Part shown: positions 1 through 6,214 of the stretch, piece by piece
Layout: every line of letters starts with the position of its first letter
Position numbering within the stretch: position 1 is the stretch's first letter
NCBI GenBank assembly: GCA_027484495.1
Contig: JAIXSW010000107.1
Coordinates: forward strand, 1 to 7,983
Origin: Gammaproteobacteria bacterium
GTDB lineage: Bacteria; Pseudomonadota; Gammaproteobacteria; Enterobacterales; Alteromonadaceae
Direction of reading: 5' to 3'
DNA length: 7,983 nt
Translations under genes and position numbers: made by a program
The notes under the pieces: model-generated
Database searches by the model: none
What the model saw: the letters and a program-made list of their open reading frames with translations, nothing else
What the model was told of the DNA's origin: nothing

Positions 1-1310
1 CCGCCGCGAATGTTCTGGACCATCAGTTCGATTTCTTTGGTCGAGCTTTGGGTGCGATGCGCCAGCGCCCGCACTTCATCTGCAACCACAGCAAAGCCCC
101 GTCCGGCGTCACCAGCCCGTGCCGCTTCAATCGCTGCGTTCAGTGCCAGTAAGTTGGTTTGTTCAGCAATAGCCCGGATCACATCCAGTACTTTACCGAT
201 ATGCTGCGACTGCTCAGCCAGTTCGCCTACCAGGCCGGCACTAATCGCCATGTCTTTGTTGATATCTTTGATGGCCGTGACTGTCTGTGCGACTTGTTGT
301 TTGCTGACTTGTGTATTATGAGCAGACTGGGTCGACGCTTCCGAAGTTGCCATGGCCGTCTGTGCGACTTCATCCACCGCAGCACTCATTTCAGTAATGG
401 CTGCAACCGCTTGCTGGATCTCATCATTTTGCTGCGTCATCCCGGCAGCAGCGCTGTCGGTTACGGTATTGAGTTCTTCTGATGCGGACGCCAGCGTTTG
501 CGAAGATGCCGCGATATGCCGGATGGTTTCGCGCAGGTTTTGCTGCATGGTCCGCATCGATTCGGCCAGCTCGGCTATCTCATCTTTGCCGCTGACTTCA
601 ATCGATTGGGTTAAATCACCACCGGCGACTTTCTGCGCCAGACGTAACGCCCGCCGCACCGGGATCACAATACTGCGGCTCAGCACCACAGATGCAACGG
701 CCGCCATCACTAGACTCACCAGGACAATGCCAATAACATAACTCCAGCTGTGGCCATAGCTTTCTTCTGACAATTCGGCCTGCTCCGTGGCGTGCTTGGT
801 GATCATCTCATTTAGCTGCAACAACGCTTTGGCCATGTCATTGGCGGCATCAGCCAGACTGGTGTTCGCTAATGTGGTCGCTTCCTGATGCCGGTTGGCG
901 TCCACTAAAGTCGCAACCTCAGATTTCAGCTGGCTGTAGCGTAAAAACGCGCTACCGAACTGGTCATAACTTTCCTGTTCACCGTCAATGGAAATCAGCG
1001 GCTCATAACGCTGACGGGCATCTGCGATGTGCTGATTGATTTCTTTAATAGTGTCTTTCGCGACTTGTAACTCGCTGTCGTTTTGCGCAATCAGTAAGCG
1101 CAACGTAAAGACCCGCATCCGCATCACATTCAGATTTAATGCGGCCAGATGCTCCAGACTTGGAATGGTCACTTTGTCGATCGTTTCAGTAATTTTGTGC
1201 ATGGAGTTCATGCTGTATAGGGCAAAAGCGCCCTGAATCAACAACAAGATCCCGAGAAAGGCAAAACCTATCGTGAGTCGCACACTTATCCTGAAATTTT
1301 GTAACTGCAT
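1..1310 (-). CDS. Methyl-accepting chemotaxis protein, 4HB sensor type (C-terminus cut by window edge)
   Basis: Inner-membrane chemoreceptor that passes a periplasmic signal to CheW/CheA. I translated 436 codons leftwards from the ATG at 1308-1310; the frame stays open to base 1. Seen in order: a short cytoplasmic N-terminus, a hydrophobic segment at about residues 12-32, a helical periplasmic region at 33-188 of the size of a four-helix-bundle sensor, a second membrane segment at about 189-211, a HAMP domain at about 212-265 (with VIPVRRAL and GGDLTQSI), and the start of the signalling domain. The highly conserved hairpin tip EQTNLLALNAAIEAARAG is at residues 383-400, followed by GRGFAVVADEVRALA. 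The rest of the signalling helices, roughly 100 residues, lie outside the window. A GAGG ribosome site lies about 8 bases before the ATG. I see no sigma-28 promoter consensus. The ligand cannot be told from the sequence. Confidence 0.96.
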   Translation of the reverse strand, partial: MQLQNFRISVRLTIGFAFLGILLLIQGAFALYSMNSMHKITETIDKVTIPSLEHLAALNLNVMRMRVFTLRLLIAQNDSELQVAKDTIKEINQHIADARQRYEPLISIDGEQESYDQFGSAFLRYSQLKSEVATLVDANRHQEATTLANTSLADAANDMAKALLQLNEMITKHATEQAELSEESYGHSWSYVIGIVLVSLVMAAVASVVLSRSIVIPVRRALRLAQKVAGGDLTQSIEVSGKDEIAELAESMRTMQQNLRETIRHIAASSQTLASASEELNTVTDSAAAGMTQQNDEIQQAVAAITEMSAAVDEVAQTAMATSEASTQSAHNTQVSKQQVAQTVTAIKDINKDMAISAGLVGELAEQSQHIGKVLDVIRAIAEQTNLLALNAAIEAARAGDAGRGFAVVADEVRALAHRTQSSTKEIELMVQNIRG

Positions 1311-1643
1311 GACTTCAACCTCGTTTGGGGGGGAACGAATTTTAGCTGCATCGTTGCTGATCGCTGACTAACAACATAAAGGACATTTGAGACACTAGCA
1401 ACATTTGAGACATCATTAAATCGTTTAAGCTTGGCTTTCAATCAATAAATTTGGCAGCATTTTTGTACGACAAGGACATTTGAGACAAATTTACGGAGGG
1501 CAATTCTGATAAAACAAAATCTGGGTGACTTGCATCTGACTATCCATTGTCTGCGTAATCTGAACACTGGCAGGGCGATCTCTGCCGGGTGCACTAAGAT
1601 AATTAGTCTCAGTTACGGAAACACTAGTTCGGGAATGGCGGAA
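1311..1643. other. Divergent intergenic region without a convincing gene
   Basis: This 333-base gap separates the leftward chemoreceptor from the rightward small gene, so it should hold both promoters. It is AT-rich in the middle (1411-1520). It contains three copies of a 12-bp direct repeat, listed separately, and a small dyad CTAA-N5-TTAG at 1594-1606. A frame open from 1530 runs into the downstream gene, but its first 38 residues look like untranslated leader. I found no strong sigma-70 promoter and no tRNA or recognisable small RNA. Confidence 0.5.
1383..1487. repeat. Three direct copies of ACATTTGAGACA
   Basis: Exact copies lie at 1383-1394, 1401-1412 and 1476-1487. The first and third share the longer core AAGGACATTTGAGACA; the second has CA in place of GG just before the core. 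Start-to-start spacings are 18 and 75 bases. The motif is not palindromic and all copies face the same way. Two readings fit: the decayed end of an insertion sequence (IS21-family ends carry several direct transposase-binding repeats), or a set of regulator sites between two divergent genes. No transposase gene is next to it. Confidence 0.75.
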
Positions 1644-1913
1644 ATGCAAAATTTGATCGACGCAAAACTATTAATGAAAGTTTTTGGCAAAATTGAACAG
1701 CAGGGTGCACCGGCTGAAACACCGGTTGGCAACGGTTTTGACCTTGCCGGCATGCAAATCGCCACTGGTTTTGACGGCTACGATTTGTATTTTTTTGCTG
1801 AAGGCGTCAGCCTCACTTTGGGGTTTCATCAGAAGTATCATATTGATGCCGCCAATGAGCAGCAGATCGATGCGTTTATCCAGCGCTTGAAACAGATCGA
1901 CAGCCGCTACTGA
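1644..1913 (+). CDS. Small conserved hypothetical protein, DUF3081-like
   Basis: The frame encodes 89 residues beginning MQNLIDAKLLMKVFGKIEQQG. The pattern of an N-terminal helix, a central FDGYDLYFF strand, then GVSLTLGFHQKYHID and a C-terminal helix ending in QIDSRY resembles what I recall of the DUF3081 family, 80-90-residue gammaproteobacterial proteins of unknown function. That match is from memory and not certain. There is no signal peptide or membrane segment, so it is probably a small cytosolic protein. I chose the ATG at 1644 because GGGA at 1631-1634 is 9 bases upstream. An ATG at 1635 is nearly as possible, and the in-frame ATG at 1530 would add 38 residues of unlikely, uncharacteristic sequence. 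It is flanked by the chemoreceptor (divergent) and the rhodanese (convergent), so it seems to be transcribed alone. Confidence 0.75.
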   Translation: MQNLIDAKLLMKVFGKIEQQGAPAETPVGNGFDLAGMQIATGFDGYDLYFFAEGVSLTLGFHQKYHIDAANEQQIDAFIQRLKQIDSRY

Positions 1914-1961
1914 CGGATCCCCGTACTGAGCCTTTCTTATTATGCAGTGCTTGCAGGGTTC

Positions 1962-2360
1962 TCAGACTTCCACCGGCAATCCGGCGTCCAGCCAGGCCTG
2001 AAAGCCACCGGCGACTGAGTAAACTTGGGCAAATCCCATCTGTTGCAGGCTGAATGCGGCGAGAGCAGAACGGGCGCCTGATCGACAGATCAGGTAAACC
2101 GGACGCTGTGCCAGTTCAGTCAACGCCTGCAGCGGTTCGCAGTGGGCTGCGACCGCCGGATGCTGGTGAACTTTCATTTCCAGCACGCCGCGCGGGTAAT
2201 TCACGGCGCGATCGACCCGGCCTTGCTGAAATTCATCAGGCTCCCGCACATCAATCAGGATGGTCTGATGATCAGCCAAAAGTGCCGACAGCTGCTGCAC
2301 TGCTACTTCTTTTATCTGTGTACGGGCTTCTGTCACGAGTTGTTGCGATGATTTGATCAT
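1962..2360 (-). CDS. Single-domain rhodanese-like sulfurtransferase
   Basis: The protein has 132 residues and one rhodanese domain. Visible features are the DVREPDEF motif at 37-44, the active-site loop CRSGAR at 92-97 with the catalytic cysteine at 92, and the closing GGFQAWLDAGLPV segment. Rhodaneses carry sulfane sulfur as a cysteine persulfide and pass it to thiols or cyanide; the physiological acceptor here is unknown. There is no signal peptide, so it is probably cytoplasmic, unlike the PspE type. I use the ATG at 2358-2360, which has GGGA six bases upstream. A TTG at 2376-2378 would add six residues but looks less likely. It ends 48 bases from the convergent DUF3081-like gene. A perfect palindrome overlaps its probable promoter, which suggests a repressor, possibly sulfide- or persulfide-responsive (inference). 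Confidence 0.93.
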   Translation of the reverse strand: MIKSSQQLVTEARTQIKEVAVQQLSALLADHQTILIDVREPDEFQQGRVDRAVNYPRGVLEMKVHQHPAVAAHCEPLQALTELAQRPVYLICRSGARSALAAFSLQQMGFAQVYSVAGGFQAWLDAGLPVEV

Positions 2361-2423
2361 GATGGTTCCCAGAGTCAATCAATGAAAGAGCAGATATTGA
2401 TACTCACTTGTTATCAGCATCCT

Positions 2424-2450
2424 ATATTAGGTATACCTAAAATAAAAGAA
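2424..2450 (-). promoter_or_regulatory. Candidate sigma-70 promoter of the rhodanese gene
   Basis: Reading leftwards, TTCTTT (2450-2445) is followed after a short 15-bp spacer by TAATAT (2429-2424), about 64 bases before the rhodanese ATG. The -10 is good but the -35 is poor and the spacer is short, so this is only a candidate. Its spacer and -10 are overlapped by the palindrome at 2427-2440, as expected for a repressed promoter. Confidence 0.4.
2427..2440. promoter_or_regulatory. Perfect 14-bp palindrome TTAGGTATACCTAA, probable operator
   Basis: The two half sites TTAGGTA/TACCTAA are exact reverse complements with no central gap. The site lies in the 254-base divergent gap between the rhodanese gene and the RsbQ-like gene, 67 bases from the rhodanese start and 175 from the hydrolase start, and overlaps the candidate rhodanese -10. 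The position favours control of the rhodanese gene. The regulator is unknown. AT-rich palindromes of this kind are bound by winged-helix dimers of the ArsR family, some of which (BigR/YgaV-like) control sulfurtransferases. Confidence 0.55.
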
Positions 2451-2497
2451 CCCGGAGGCTTTTTGGTTAATATACGCTGAAACAACCTTGCTACCAT

Positions 2498-2521
2498 CTG
2501 CCGGGTAAAACAACTGCCGGG
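2498..2521. repeat. Pair of direct CTGCCGGG repeats
   Basis: Exact copies lie at 2498-2505 and 2514-2521, 16 bases start to start, each followed by a short A-containing stretch. They lie about 95-115 bases upstream of the RsbQ-like gene and could be a tandem activator site, though chance similarity is possible. Confidence 0.35.
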
Positions 2522-2565
2522 CAAGAGCGGCTGAAAATACTTCATCGATTTAGCGGTAAATCACA

Positions 2566-2571
2566 TATAAT
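2566..2571 (+). promoter_or_regulatory. Candidate -10 box (TATAAT) for the rsbQ-like/diguanylate cyclase operon
   Basis: A perfect TATAAT lies 43 bases upstream of the hydrolase ATG at 2615. No good -35 hexamer is seen at 16-18 bp; TTCATC at 2541-2546 is the nearest and is spaced 19 bp. The promoter may therefore need an activator. The surrounding DNA is strongly AT-rich. Confidence 0.4.
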
Positions 2572-2614
2572 TCTAAAACAATCAATATGTTAATTAATAG
2601 TAACCGGGACGAAT

Positions 2615-3442
2615 ATGCTGACAAACAGTGATGTACTTTCCAGAAATAATGTAACTATCACCGGCACTGGGGAGCAGGTCTTGCTGTTAGCGCATGGCTT
2701 TGGCTGTAATCAGCAAATGTGGCGGTTTTTGTTGCCGTTACTGAGCCCGCATTTTCGCATTGTGCTGTTTGATTATGTCGGCTCCGGTGCGTCTGACATG
2801 CAAGCCTACAATAAACAACGCTACTCAACTTTGGATGGGTATGCGCTTGATATTATTGAAATTTGTACAGCGCTGAATTTAGAAAACGTCATTTTGTGCG
2901 GCCACTCTGTCAGCAGCATTATCGGCTTATTGGCAGCTCAGAAAATCCCGCAGCGGATCCGGGCGCAAATCATGATCTGCCCTTCCCCCTGTTTCCTGAA
3001 TTTGCCACCGCATTACCAAGGCGGTTTCGCCGAAGCCGATCTGCAGGAACTGATGGATTTAATGGATAAAAATTACATCGGCTGGGCGCAGTATCTGGCA
3101 CCTTTGGTCATCGGCGATCCGGATGCGGGGCAATATAGTGCGGAGCTATCTGACAGCTTTTGCAGTACCAATCCGGTGACGGCGAAAAACTTTGCCAAAG
3201 CGACGTTTTTTTCCGACTACCGGTCTTTGTTGCCTTTGAATCAACATCCTGTACTCTTGTTGCAAAGTGAGCGGGACGCACTGGCTTCGTTGTTTATCGG
3301 CGAATACATGCAGGCACACATGCCACAAAGTGAACTAAAAGTAATTGAAGCAAAAGGACATTGCCTGCATATGACCCATCCTCGACAGGTAGCGGATCAG
3401 ATCCATGCATTTTTACCACGACTCACTCCGACAATGGAATAA
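2615..3442 (+). CDS. rsbQ: RsbQ-type alpha/beta hydrolase (stress-sensing partner)
   Basis: The 275-residue cytosolic protein matches the RsbQ family along its whole length. Seen: HGFGCNQQMW at 27-36 (oxyanion region), LFDYVGSGASD at 51-61, the nucleophile elbow GHSVS at 96-100 with Ser98, Asp221 in QSERDA, and His249 in AKGHCLH. These fit the Ser-Asp-His triad of B. subtilis RsbQ, and characteristic segments such as GWAQYLAP and FFSDYRS are kept. RsbQ is also the bacterial relative of plant KAI2/D14 receptors. In Bacillus it supplies an unidentified small molecule or signal to the PAS domain of the phosphatase RsbP in energy stress. Here the next gene, 3 bases downstream, encodes a PAS-GGDEF protein, so I infer that it activates a diguanylate cyclase. 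The ATG is preceded by CCGGGACGA, a modest ribosome site. The gene symbol refers to family membership, not to a sigma-B pathway, which gammaproteobacteria lack. Confidence 0.93.
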   Translation: MLTNSDVLSRNNVTITGTGEQVLLLAHGFGCNQQMWRFLLPLLSPHFRIVLFDYVGSGASDMQAYNKQRYSTLDGYALDIIEICTALNLENVILCGHSVSSIIGLLAAQKIPQRIRAQIMICPSPCFLNLPPHYQGGFAEADLQELMDLMDKNYIGWAQYLAPLVIGDPDAGQYSAELSDSFCSTNPVTAKNFAKATFFSDYRSLLPLNQHPVLLLQSERDALASLFIGEYMQAHMPQSELKVIEAKGHCLHMTHPRQVADQIHAFLPRLTPTME

Positions 3443-3445
3443 ACC

Positions 3446-4342
3446 ATGGATCCGGTGTTTACGCCCGATGTCTTTCCCTGTGGCTGCCTCGTCACCACGC
3501 TTTCAGAGCAAGTGATCCTGCGGGCGAACCCGTATTTTTATCAGGAATGTCAGCAAACGCCAAAAGCACAGCAGCGGCTCAGTGATGTGCTGACTCCGGC
3601 ATCAAAAATCGTGTTAGAAAGTTTTGTCATGCCGATGCTGTTGAACCTGGGACATTGTGAGGAAATCCAGCTGACCATTCAGGGCAACAGCGGCGAACGT
3701 TTGCCGGTGTTAGTTAATGCCCATGTTCAGCACGGGGATGAGCCGCTGATCTTCTGGGTGATTAACAGCGCCAAACAACGTGACAAGCTCTATCAGGAAC
3801 TGGTTGATCTGAGAAATGCACTGGAAGAAAAAGCCGAGCGCTTGGAGTTATTGTCGCAGACCGACGAACTCACCGGTCTGCTCAATCGCCGCGCCTTTAT
3901 CAGCCGGGCACAACTACTGCTGAAGCAGGCGGACCGGCATCAACAAACCTGCTCGTTTCTGTTACTTGATATTGACCATTTTAAGCAAATCAATGATCTG
4001 CACGGTCATGCCTGCGGTGATGCCGTGTTACGCCAGCTCGGTCAGCTGCTGCTGACCAATTGCCGCGAACATGATGTGCTGGCGCGTATTGGCGGCGAAG
4101 AGTTTGCCATCATTTGTATGGATAGCCCCAGCGACTCCGCAGCTGCTTTTGCCGAAAAGCTGCTGATGCTGGTCAGTCAGCAACCAATCGAAGGTATTAC
4201 GGTGACCGTCAGTATTGGGGTCGCAACCGCCGGACAACTGTCTTTTGAACAACTCTATAAACAAGCGGATTTATTATTATACGAAGCCAAACATGCCGGC
4301 CGTAACCGGCTGGTGGCTGCGTTATATCCCGCAGAAATTTAA
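3446..4342 (+). CDS. PAS-GGDEF diguanylate cyclase, partner of the RsbQ-type hydrolase
   Basis: The 298-residue soluble protein makes cyclic-di-GMP from two GTP. Domains in order: an N-terminal PAS domain at about 5-108, with DVLTPASKIVLESFVMPML at 47-65 and GERLPVLVNA at 83-92, features I associate with the PAS domain of RsbP-like proteins; a linker coiled coil at about 109-138; and a GGDEF domain at about 139-295. The GGDEF domain has DELTGLLNRRAF at 140-151, metal-binding Asp175 in DIDHFK, and the active-site signature GGEEF at 216-220. An allosteric I-site RxxD (REHD, 207-210) sits exactly five residues before it, so product inhibition is expected. No membrane segment, EAL domain or receiver domain is present. 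The ATG is 3 bases after the rsbQ stop, so the two are almost certainly co-transcribed and translationally coupled. I infer that the PAS domain receives the hydrolase-derived signal. Confidence 0.94.
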   Translation: MDPVFTPDVFPCGCLVTTLSEQVILRANPYFYQECQQTPKAQQRLSDVLTPASKIVLESFVMPMLLNLGHCEEIQLTIQGNSGERLPVLVNAHVQHGDEPLIFWVINSAKQRDKLYQELVDLRNALEEKAERLELLSQTDELTGLLNRRAFISRAQLLLKQADRHQQTCSFLLLDIDHFKQINDLHGHACGDAVLRQLGQLLLTNCREHDVLARIGGEEFAIICMDSPSDSAAAFAEKLLMLVSQQPIEGITVTVSIGVATAGQLSFEQLYKQADLLLYEAKHAGRNRLVAALYPAEI

Positions 4343-4470
4343 CGATTCAGTCCTGACATCCGGCTCAACCCGTGAAAAAACATAAACCGGCGATCAAAAT
4401 GCGCCAGTGTCAGCCGCATGGGTACTTTGTACTGTGGTCGCAGTATGACTTACCCGCGATGAGCACTTTG

Positions 4471-5412
4471 ATGAACCAACTTGAACAACTCCGCAGCCTG
4501 ACGACGGTCGTGGCTGATACCGGCGATATTGGAGCGATCCAACAGCTGCAGCCGACTGAAGCCACCACCAATCCGTCGTTAATCCTGCAAGCCAGCCAGC
4601 TCCCGCAGTACCAGTCGTTGTTACTGGACGCCTGCCGCGCCCATCCGGACTCGATTGCGGCAATTGCTGAACAGGTCACGGTCAATTTTGGCGCCGAGAT
4701 CCTCCAACATATTCCCGGTCGGGTTTCGACCGAAATCGACGCGCGGCTGTCGTTTGATACTGACGCCAGCGTCCGTAAAGCACTGAGTATCATTGCGCGT
4801 TATGCCGCCAAAGGCATTGATAAATCGCGAGTCTTGATCAAACTTGCCGCCACCTGGCAAGGGATCCAGGCGGCAGCTGAACTGGAACAACAAGGCATCG
4901 CCTGCAACCTGACGCTGGTGTTTTCACTGGCCCAGGCGAAAGCCTGCGCCGATGCGAAGGTCACGCTGATTTCGCCTTTTGTTGGCCGTATTCTGGATTG
5001 GTATAAAAAGCAGCAGCCTGCAGCCGACTTTAGCGGGGCCGCGGATCCGGGTGTGCAGTCAGTACGGCAGATTTATCAGCATTATAAAAGCCATGGCATC
5101 CGCACCGTGGTGATGGGCGCCAGCTTTCGTCATATCGACCAGATCCGCCAGCTGGCCGGCTGCGACCTGCTGACGATTGCACCGGATTTGCTCAATCAGC
5201 TGCAGGCTTCAGACGCATTGCTGCCCCGCCAGCTGCAGCCTGATGTTGCGCCGCCAGCCACACCAACGCAGCCGCTGACTGAAGCTGAATTCCTCTGGCA
5301 ACTGAATGAAGATGCCATGGCCTGTGAAAAACTGGCTGAAGGCATCCGCAAATTCGCCGTCGATCAATACAAACTAGAACTGCTGTTACAGCAGCTGCAG
5401 CAACAACTCTGA
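4471..5412 (+). CDS. tal: Transaldolase (TalB type)
   Basis: Cytosolic enzyme of the non-oxidative pentose phosphate pathway that moves a dihydroxyacetone unit from sedoheptulose 7-phosphate to glyceraldehyde 3-phosphate. The 313-residue protein aligns with E. coli TalB (317) almost throughout: TTVVADTGDI with Asp16, ATTNPSLIL with Asn34, GRVSTEIDARLS with Glu88, the Schiff-base lysine Lys124 in VLIKLAATWQG, NLTLVFSLAQA, SPFVGRILDWYK with Arg173, and VVMGASFR. One loop after about residue 48 is about seven residues shorter than in TalB, and the C-terminus is glutamine/leucine-rich. I chose the ATG at 4471 (MNQLEQLR) because it matches the family N-terminus. The ATG at 4459 is possible. The GTG at 4372 would add a 33-residue unrelated extension. 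It lies 128 bases after the diguanylate cyclase on the same strand, and operon membership is unclear. No transketolase is adjacent. Confidence 0.97.
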   Translation: MNQLEQLRSLTTVVADTGDIGAIQQLQPTEATTNPSLILQASQLPQYQSLLLDACRAHPDSIAAIAEQVTVNFGAEILQHIPGRVSTEIDARLSFDTDASVRKALSIIARYAAKGIDKSRVLIKLAATWQGIQAAAELEQQGIACNLTLVFSLAQAKACADAKVTLISPFVGRILDWYKKQQPAADFSGAADPGVQSVRQIYQHYKSHGIRTVVMGASFRHIDQIRQLAGCDLLTIAPDLLNQLQASDALLPRQLQPDVAPPATPTQPLTEAEFLWQLNEDAMACEKLAEGIRKFAVDQYKLELLLQQLQQQL

Positions 5413-5435
5413 GTGAAAACCCGGTAAGGTTAGAC

Positions 5436-5466
5436 GGTGCAATTCGCGTCGCTCATTGCACCCTAC
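5436..5466 (-). repeat. REP element 1 (CAAT subclass)
   Basis: Read leftwards it is GTAG, then the arm GGTGCAAT, an 11-nt GAGCGACGCGA centre, and the arm ATTGCACC: a perfect 8-bp hairpin arm pair with the GTAG tetranucleotide that RAYT proteins recognise in known systems. It starts 23 bases after the transaldolase stop and could stabilise or end that transcript, though no T-tract follows. Confidence 0.88.
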
Positions 5467-5483
5467 GCTCTGTTTGATCTGGC

Positions 5484-5514
5484 GTAGGATGTGTAGAGCG
5501 CAGCGAAACACATC
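5484..5514 (+). repeat. REP element 2
   Basis: GTAG followed by arm GATGTGT, a 13-nt centre AGAGCGCAGCGAA, and arm ACACATC, 31 nt in all. It is inverted relative to REP 1, forming a BIME with a 17-nt spacer whose ends (GC/GC) extend the pairing CTACGC/GCGTAG. It abuts the 14-nt array. Confidence 0.88.
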
Positions 5515-5556
5515 GGTTACCGCGTAACGATTACCGCGTAACGGTTACCGCACTCC
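5515..5556 (+). repeat. Left 14-nt mini-hairpin array (3 units, last degenerate)
   Basis: Units are GGTTACCGCGTAAC (5515-5528), GATTACCGCGTAAC (5529-5542) and GGTTACCGCACTCC (5543-5556). The first unit folds as a 5-bp stem (GTTAC/GTAAC) with loop CGC. The second lacks only the outermost pair. The third keeps the 5' half and loop but has lost its 3' arm. The array begins at the base immediately after REP 2. Confidence 0.85.
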
Positions 5557-5637
5557 GTTTACTCGGCCATGTATCCCAAAGAACCAGCGTCTGCCCTTGA
5601 CATATTGACCTCCCGAATCAAGGCTTTGAGCTGTCAT

Positions 5638-5642
5638 GGAGG
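5638..5642 (+). promoter_or_regulatory. Strong ribosome binding site GGAGG of the RAYT gene
   Basis: GGAGG is 6 bases before the ATG at 5649, fixing that start. Upstream, TTGACA at 5597-5602 is a perfect -35 hexamer but no acceptable -10 follows at 16-18 bp. The inverted pair CCTTGA (5595-5600)/TCAAGG (5618-5623) overlaps it. Confidence 0.75.
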
Positions 5643-5648
5643 ACACCA

Positions 5649-6188
5649 ATGCCTAACTATCATCGGGCTTATCAAGCCGGCGGTTGCTATTTTTTCACCG
5701 TGAATCTGCAACAGCGTTATCCAAACGATTTGCTGGTGCGTCATATCGACGTATTACGGGCTGCTTTCCGGGATGTCGTACAACGCCACCCTTTTAGCTT
5801 GGATGCCATCGTGATACTACCCGACCATCTACATTGCGTGCTGACACTCCCAGCCGATGATGTTGATTACCCGGCCCGCTGGCGTCTGATTAAGAGCTAT
5901 TTCAGCCGTCAACTGCCAGTCTCAGAACCCAGTCCTGACAATCGTCAGAGGCGCCTCGAGCGGAATATCTGGCAACGTCGGTATTGGGAGCATCTGATCA
6001 GGGATGAACAGGATTGGCGGGCCCATATTGATTATGTCCATATCAATCCGCAACATCATGGTTATGTGACACAAGTCGCCGATTGGCCGTTTTCAACCTT
6101 TCATCGTTATATGCAACAAGGGATTTATCCGGTCGATTGGGCCGGCAGCCACGATACAGTGGCAAAAATCGCCAGCGCCGGAGAGTAA
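5649..6188 (+). CDS. REP-associated tyrosine transposase (RAYT, Y1/HUH nuclease)
   Basis: The 179-residue protein is a complete Y1_Tnp-family single-strand DNA nuclease. Seen in order: an N-terminal MPNYHRAYQAGGCYFFTV strand typical of RAYTs, the HUH metal site His60-Leu61-His62 in LPDHLHCVLTLP, the conserved WQRRYWEHLIRDE block at 108-120, and the helix HIDYVHINPQHHGYV at 127-141 that holds the likely catalytic tyrosine, Tyr129, followed by WPFSTFHRYM. RAYTs bind and cut REP hairpins at or near the GTAG tetranucleotide; such REPs lie on both sides of this gene. Length and all active residues are intact, so it is probably functional. It differs from IS200/IS605 TnpA in lacking a TnpB partner. 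The strong GGAGG supports the start. The 3' end runs 8 bases before REP-like sequence begins. Confidence 0.95.
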   Translation: MPNYHRAYQAGGCYFFTVNLQQRYPNDLLVRHIDVLRAAFRDVVQRHPFSLDAIVILPDHLHCVLTLPADDVDYPARWRLIKSYFSRQLPVSEPSPDNRQRRLERNIWQRRYWEHLIRDEQDWRAHIDYVHINPQHHGYVTQVADWPFSTFHRYMQQGIYPVDWAGSHDTVAKIASAGE

Positions 6189-6195
6189 ATAACCC

Positions 6196-6205
6196 GGTGC
6201 AATTC
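6196..6205 (-). repeat. Truncated REP (CAAT subclass remnant)
   Basis: GGTGCAATTC is identical to the first ten bases of REP 1 (5436-5445) and REP 4 (7868-7877), then the similarity stops. It occupies the place expected for the minus-oriented partner of REP 3, so about 21 bases of the element plus part of the spacer seem to be deleted. Confidence 0.65.
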
Positions 6206-6214
6206 AAACAAAGC

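Noticed and set aside
10..741. Several rightward open frames across the first 740 bases
   Set aside because: They are antisense to the chemoreceptor, whose translated leftward frame shows the conserved MCP signalling tip; their own products are low-complexity Ser/Ala/Cys-rich.
1530..1643. Upstream ATG at 1530 as the start of the small gene
   Set aside because: The extra 38 residues have no ribosome site and do not resemble the family; ATG 1644 (or 1635) fits better.
2361..2378. TTG at 2376-2378 as rhodanese start
   Set aside because: The ATG at 2358-2360 has a better-spaced GGGA and is the stronger start codon.
4294..4312. GCCGG/CCGGC inverted repeat as a terminator of the cyclase gene
   Set aside because: It lies inside the coding sequence before the stop codon and has no T-tract.
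4372..4470. GTG at 4372 as transaldolase start
   Set aside because: It would add 33 residues absent from transaldolases; homology begins at MNQLEQLR.
4394..4893. Leftward open frames inside the transaldolase gene
   Set aside because: They are antisense shadows with no family resemblance; the plus-strand frame is a clear transaldolase.
5649..6188. IS200/IS605 insertion sequence
   Set aside because: The Y1 transposase has RAYT-type motifs and REP flanks, with no TnpB gene or IS200-type ends.
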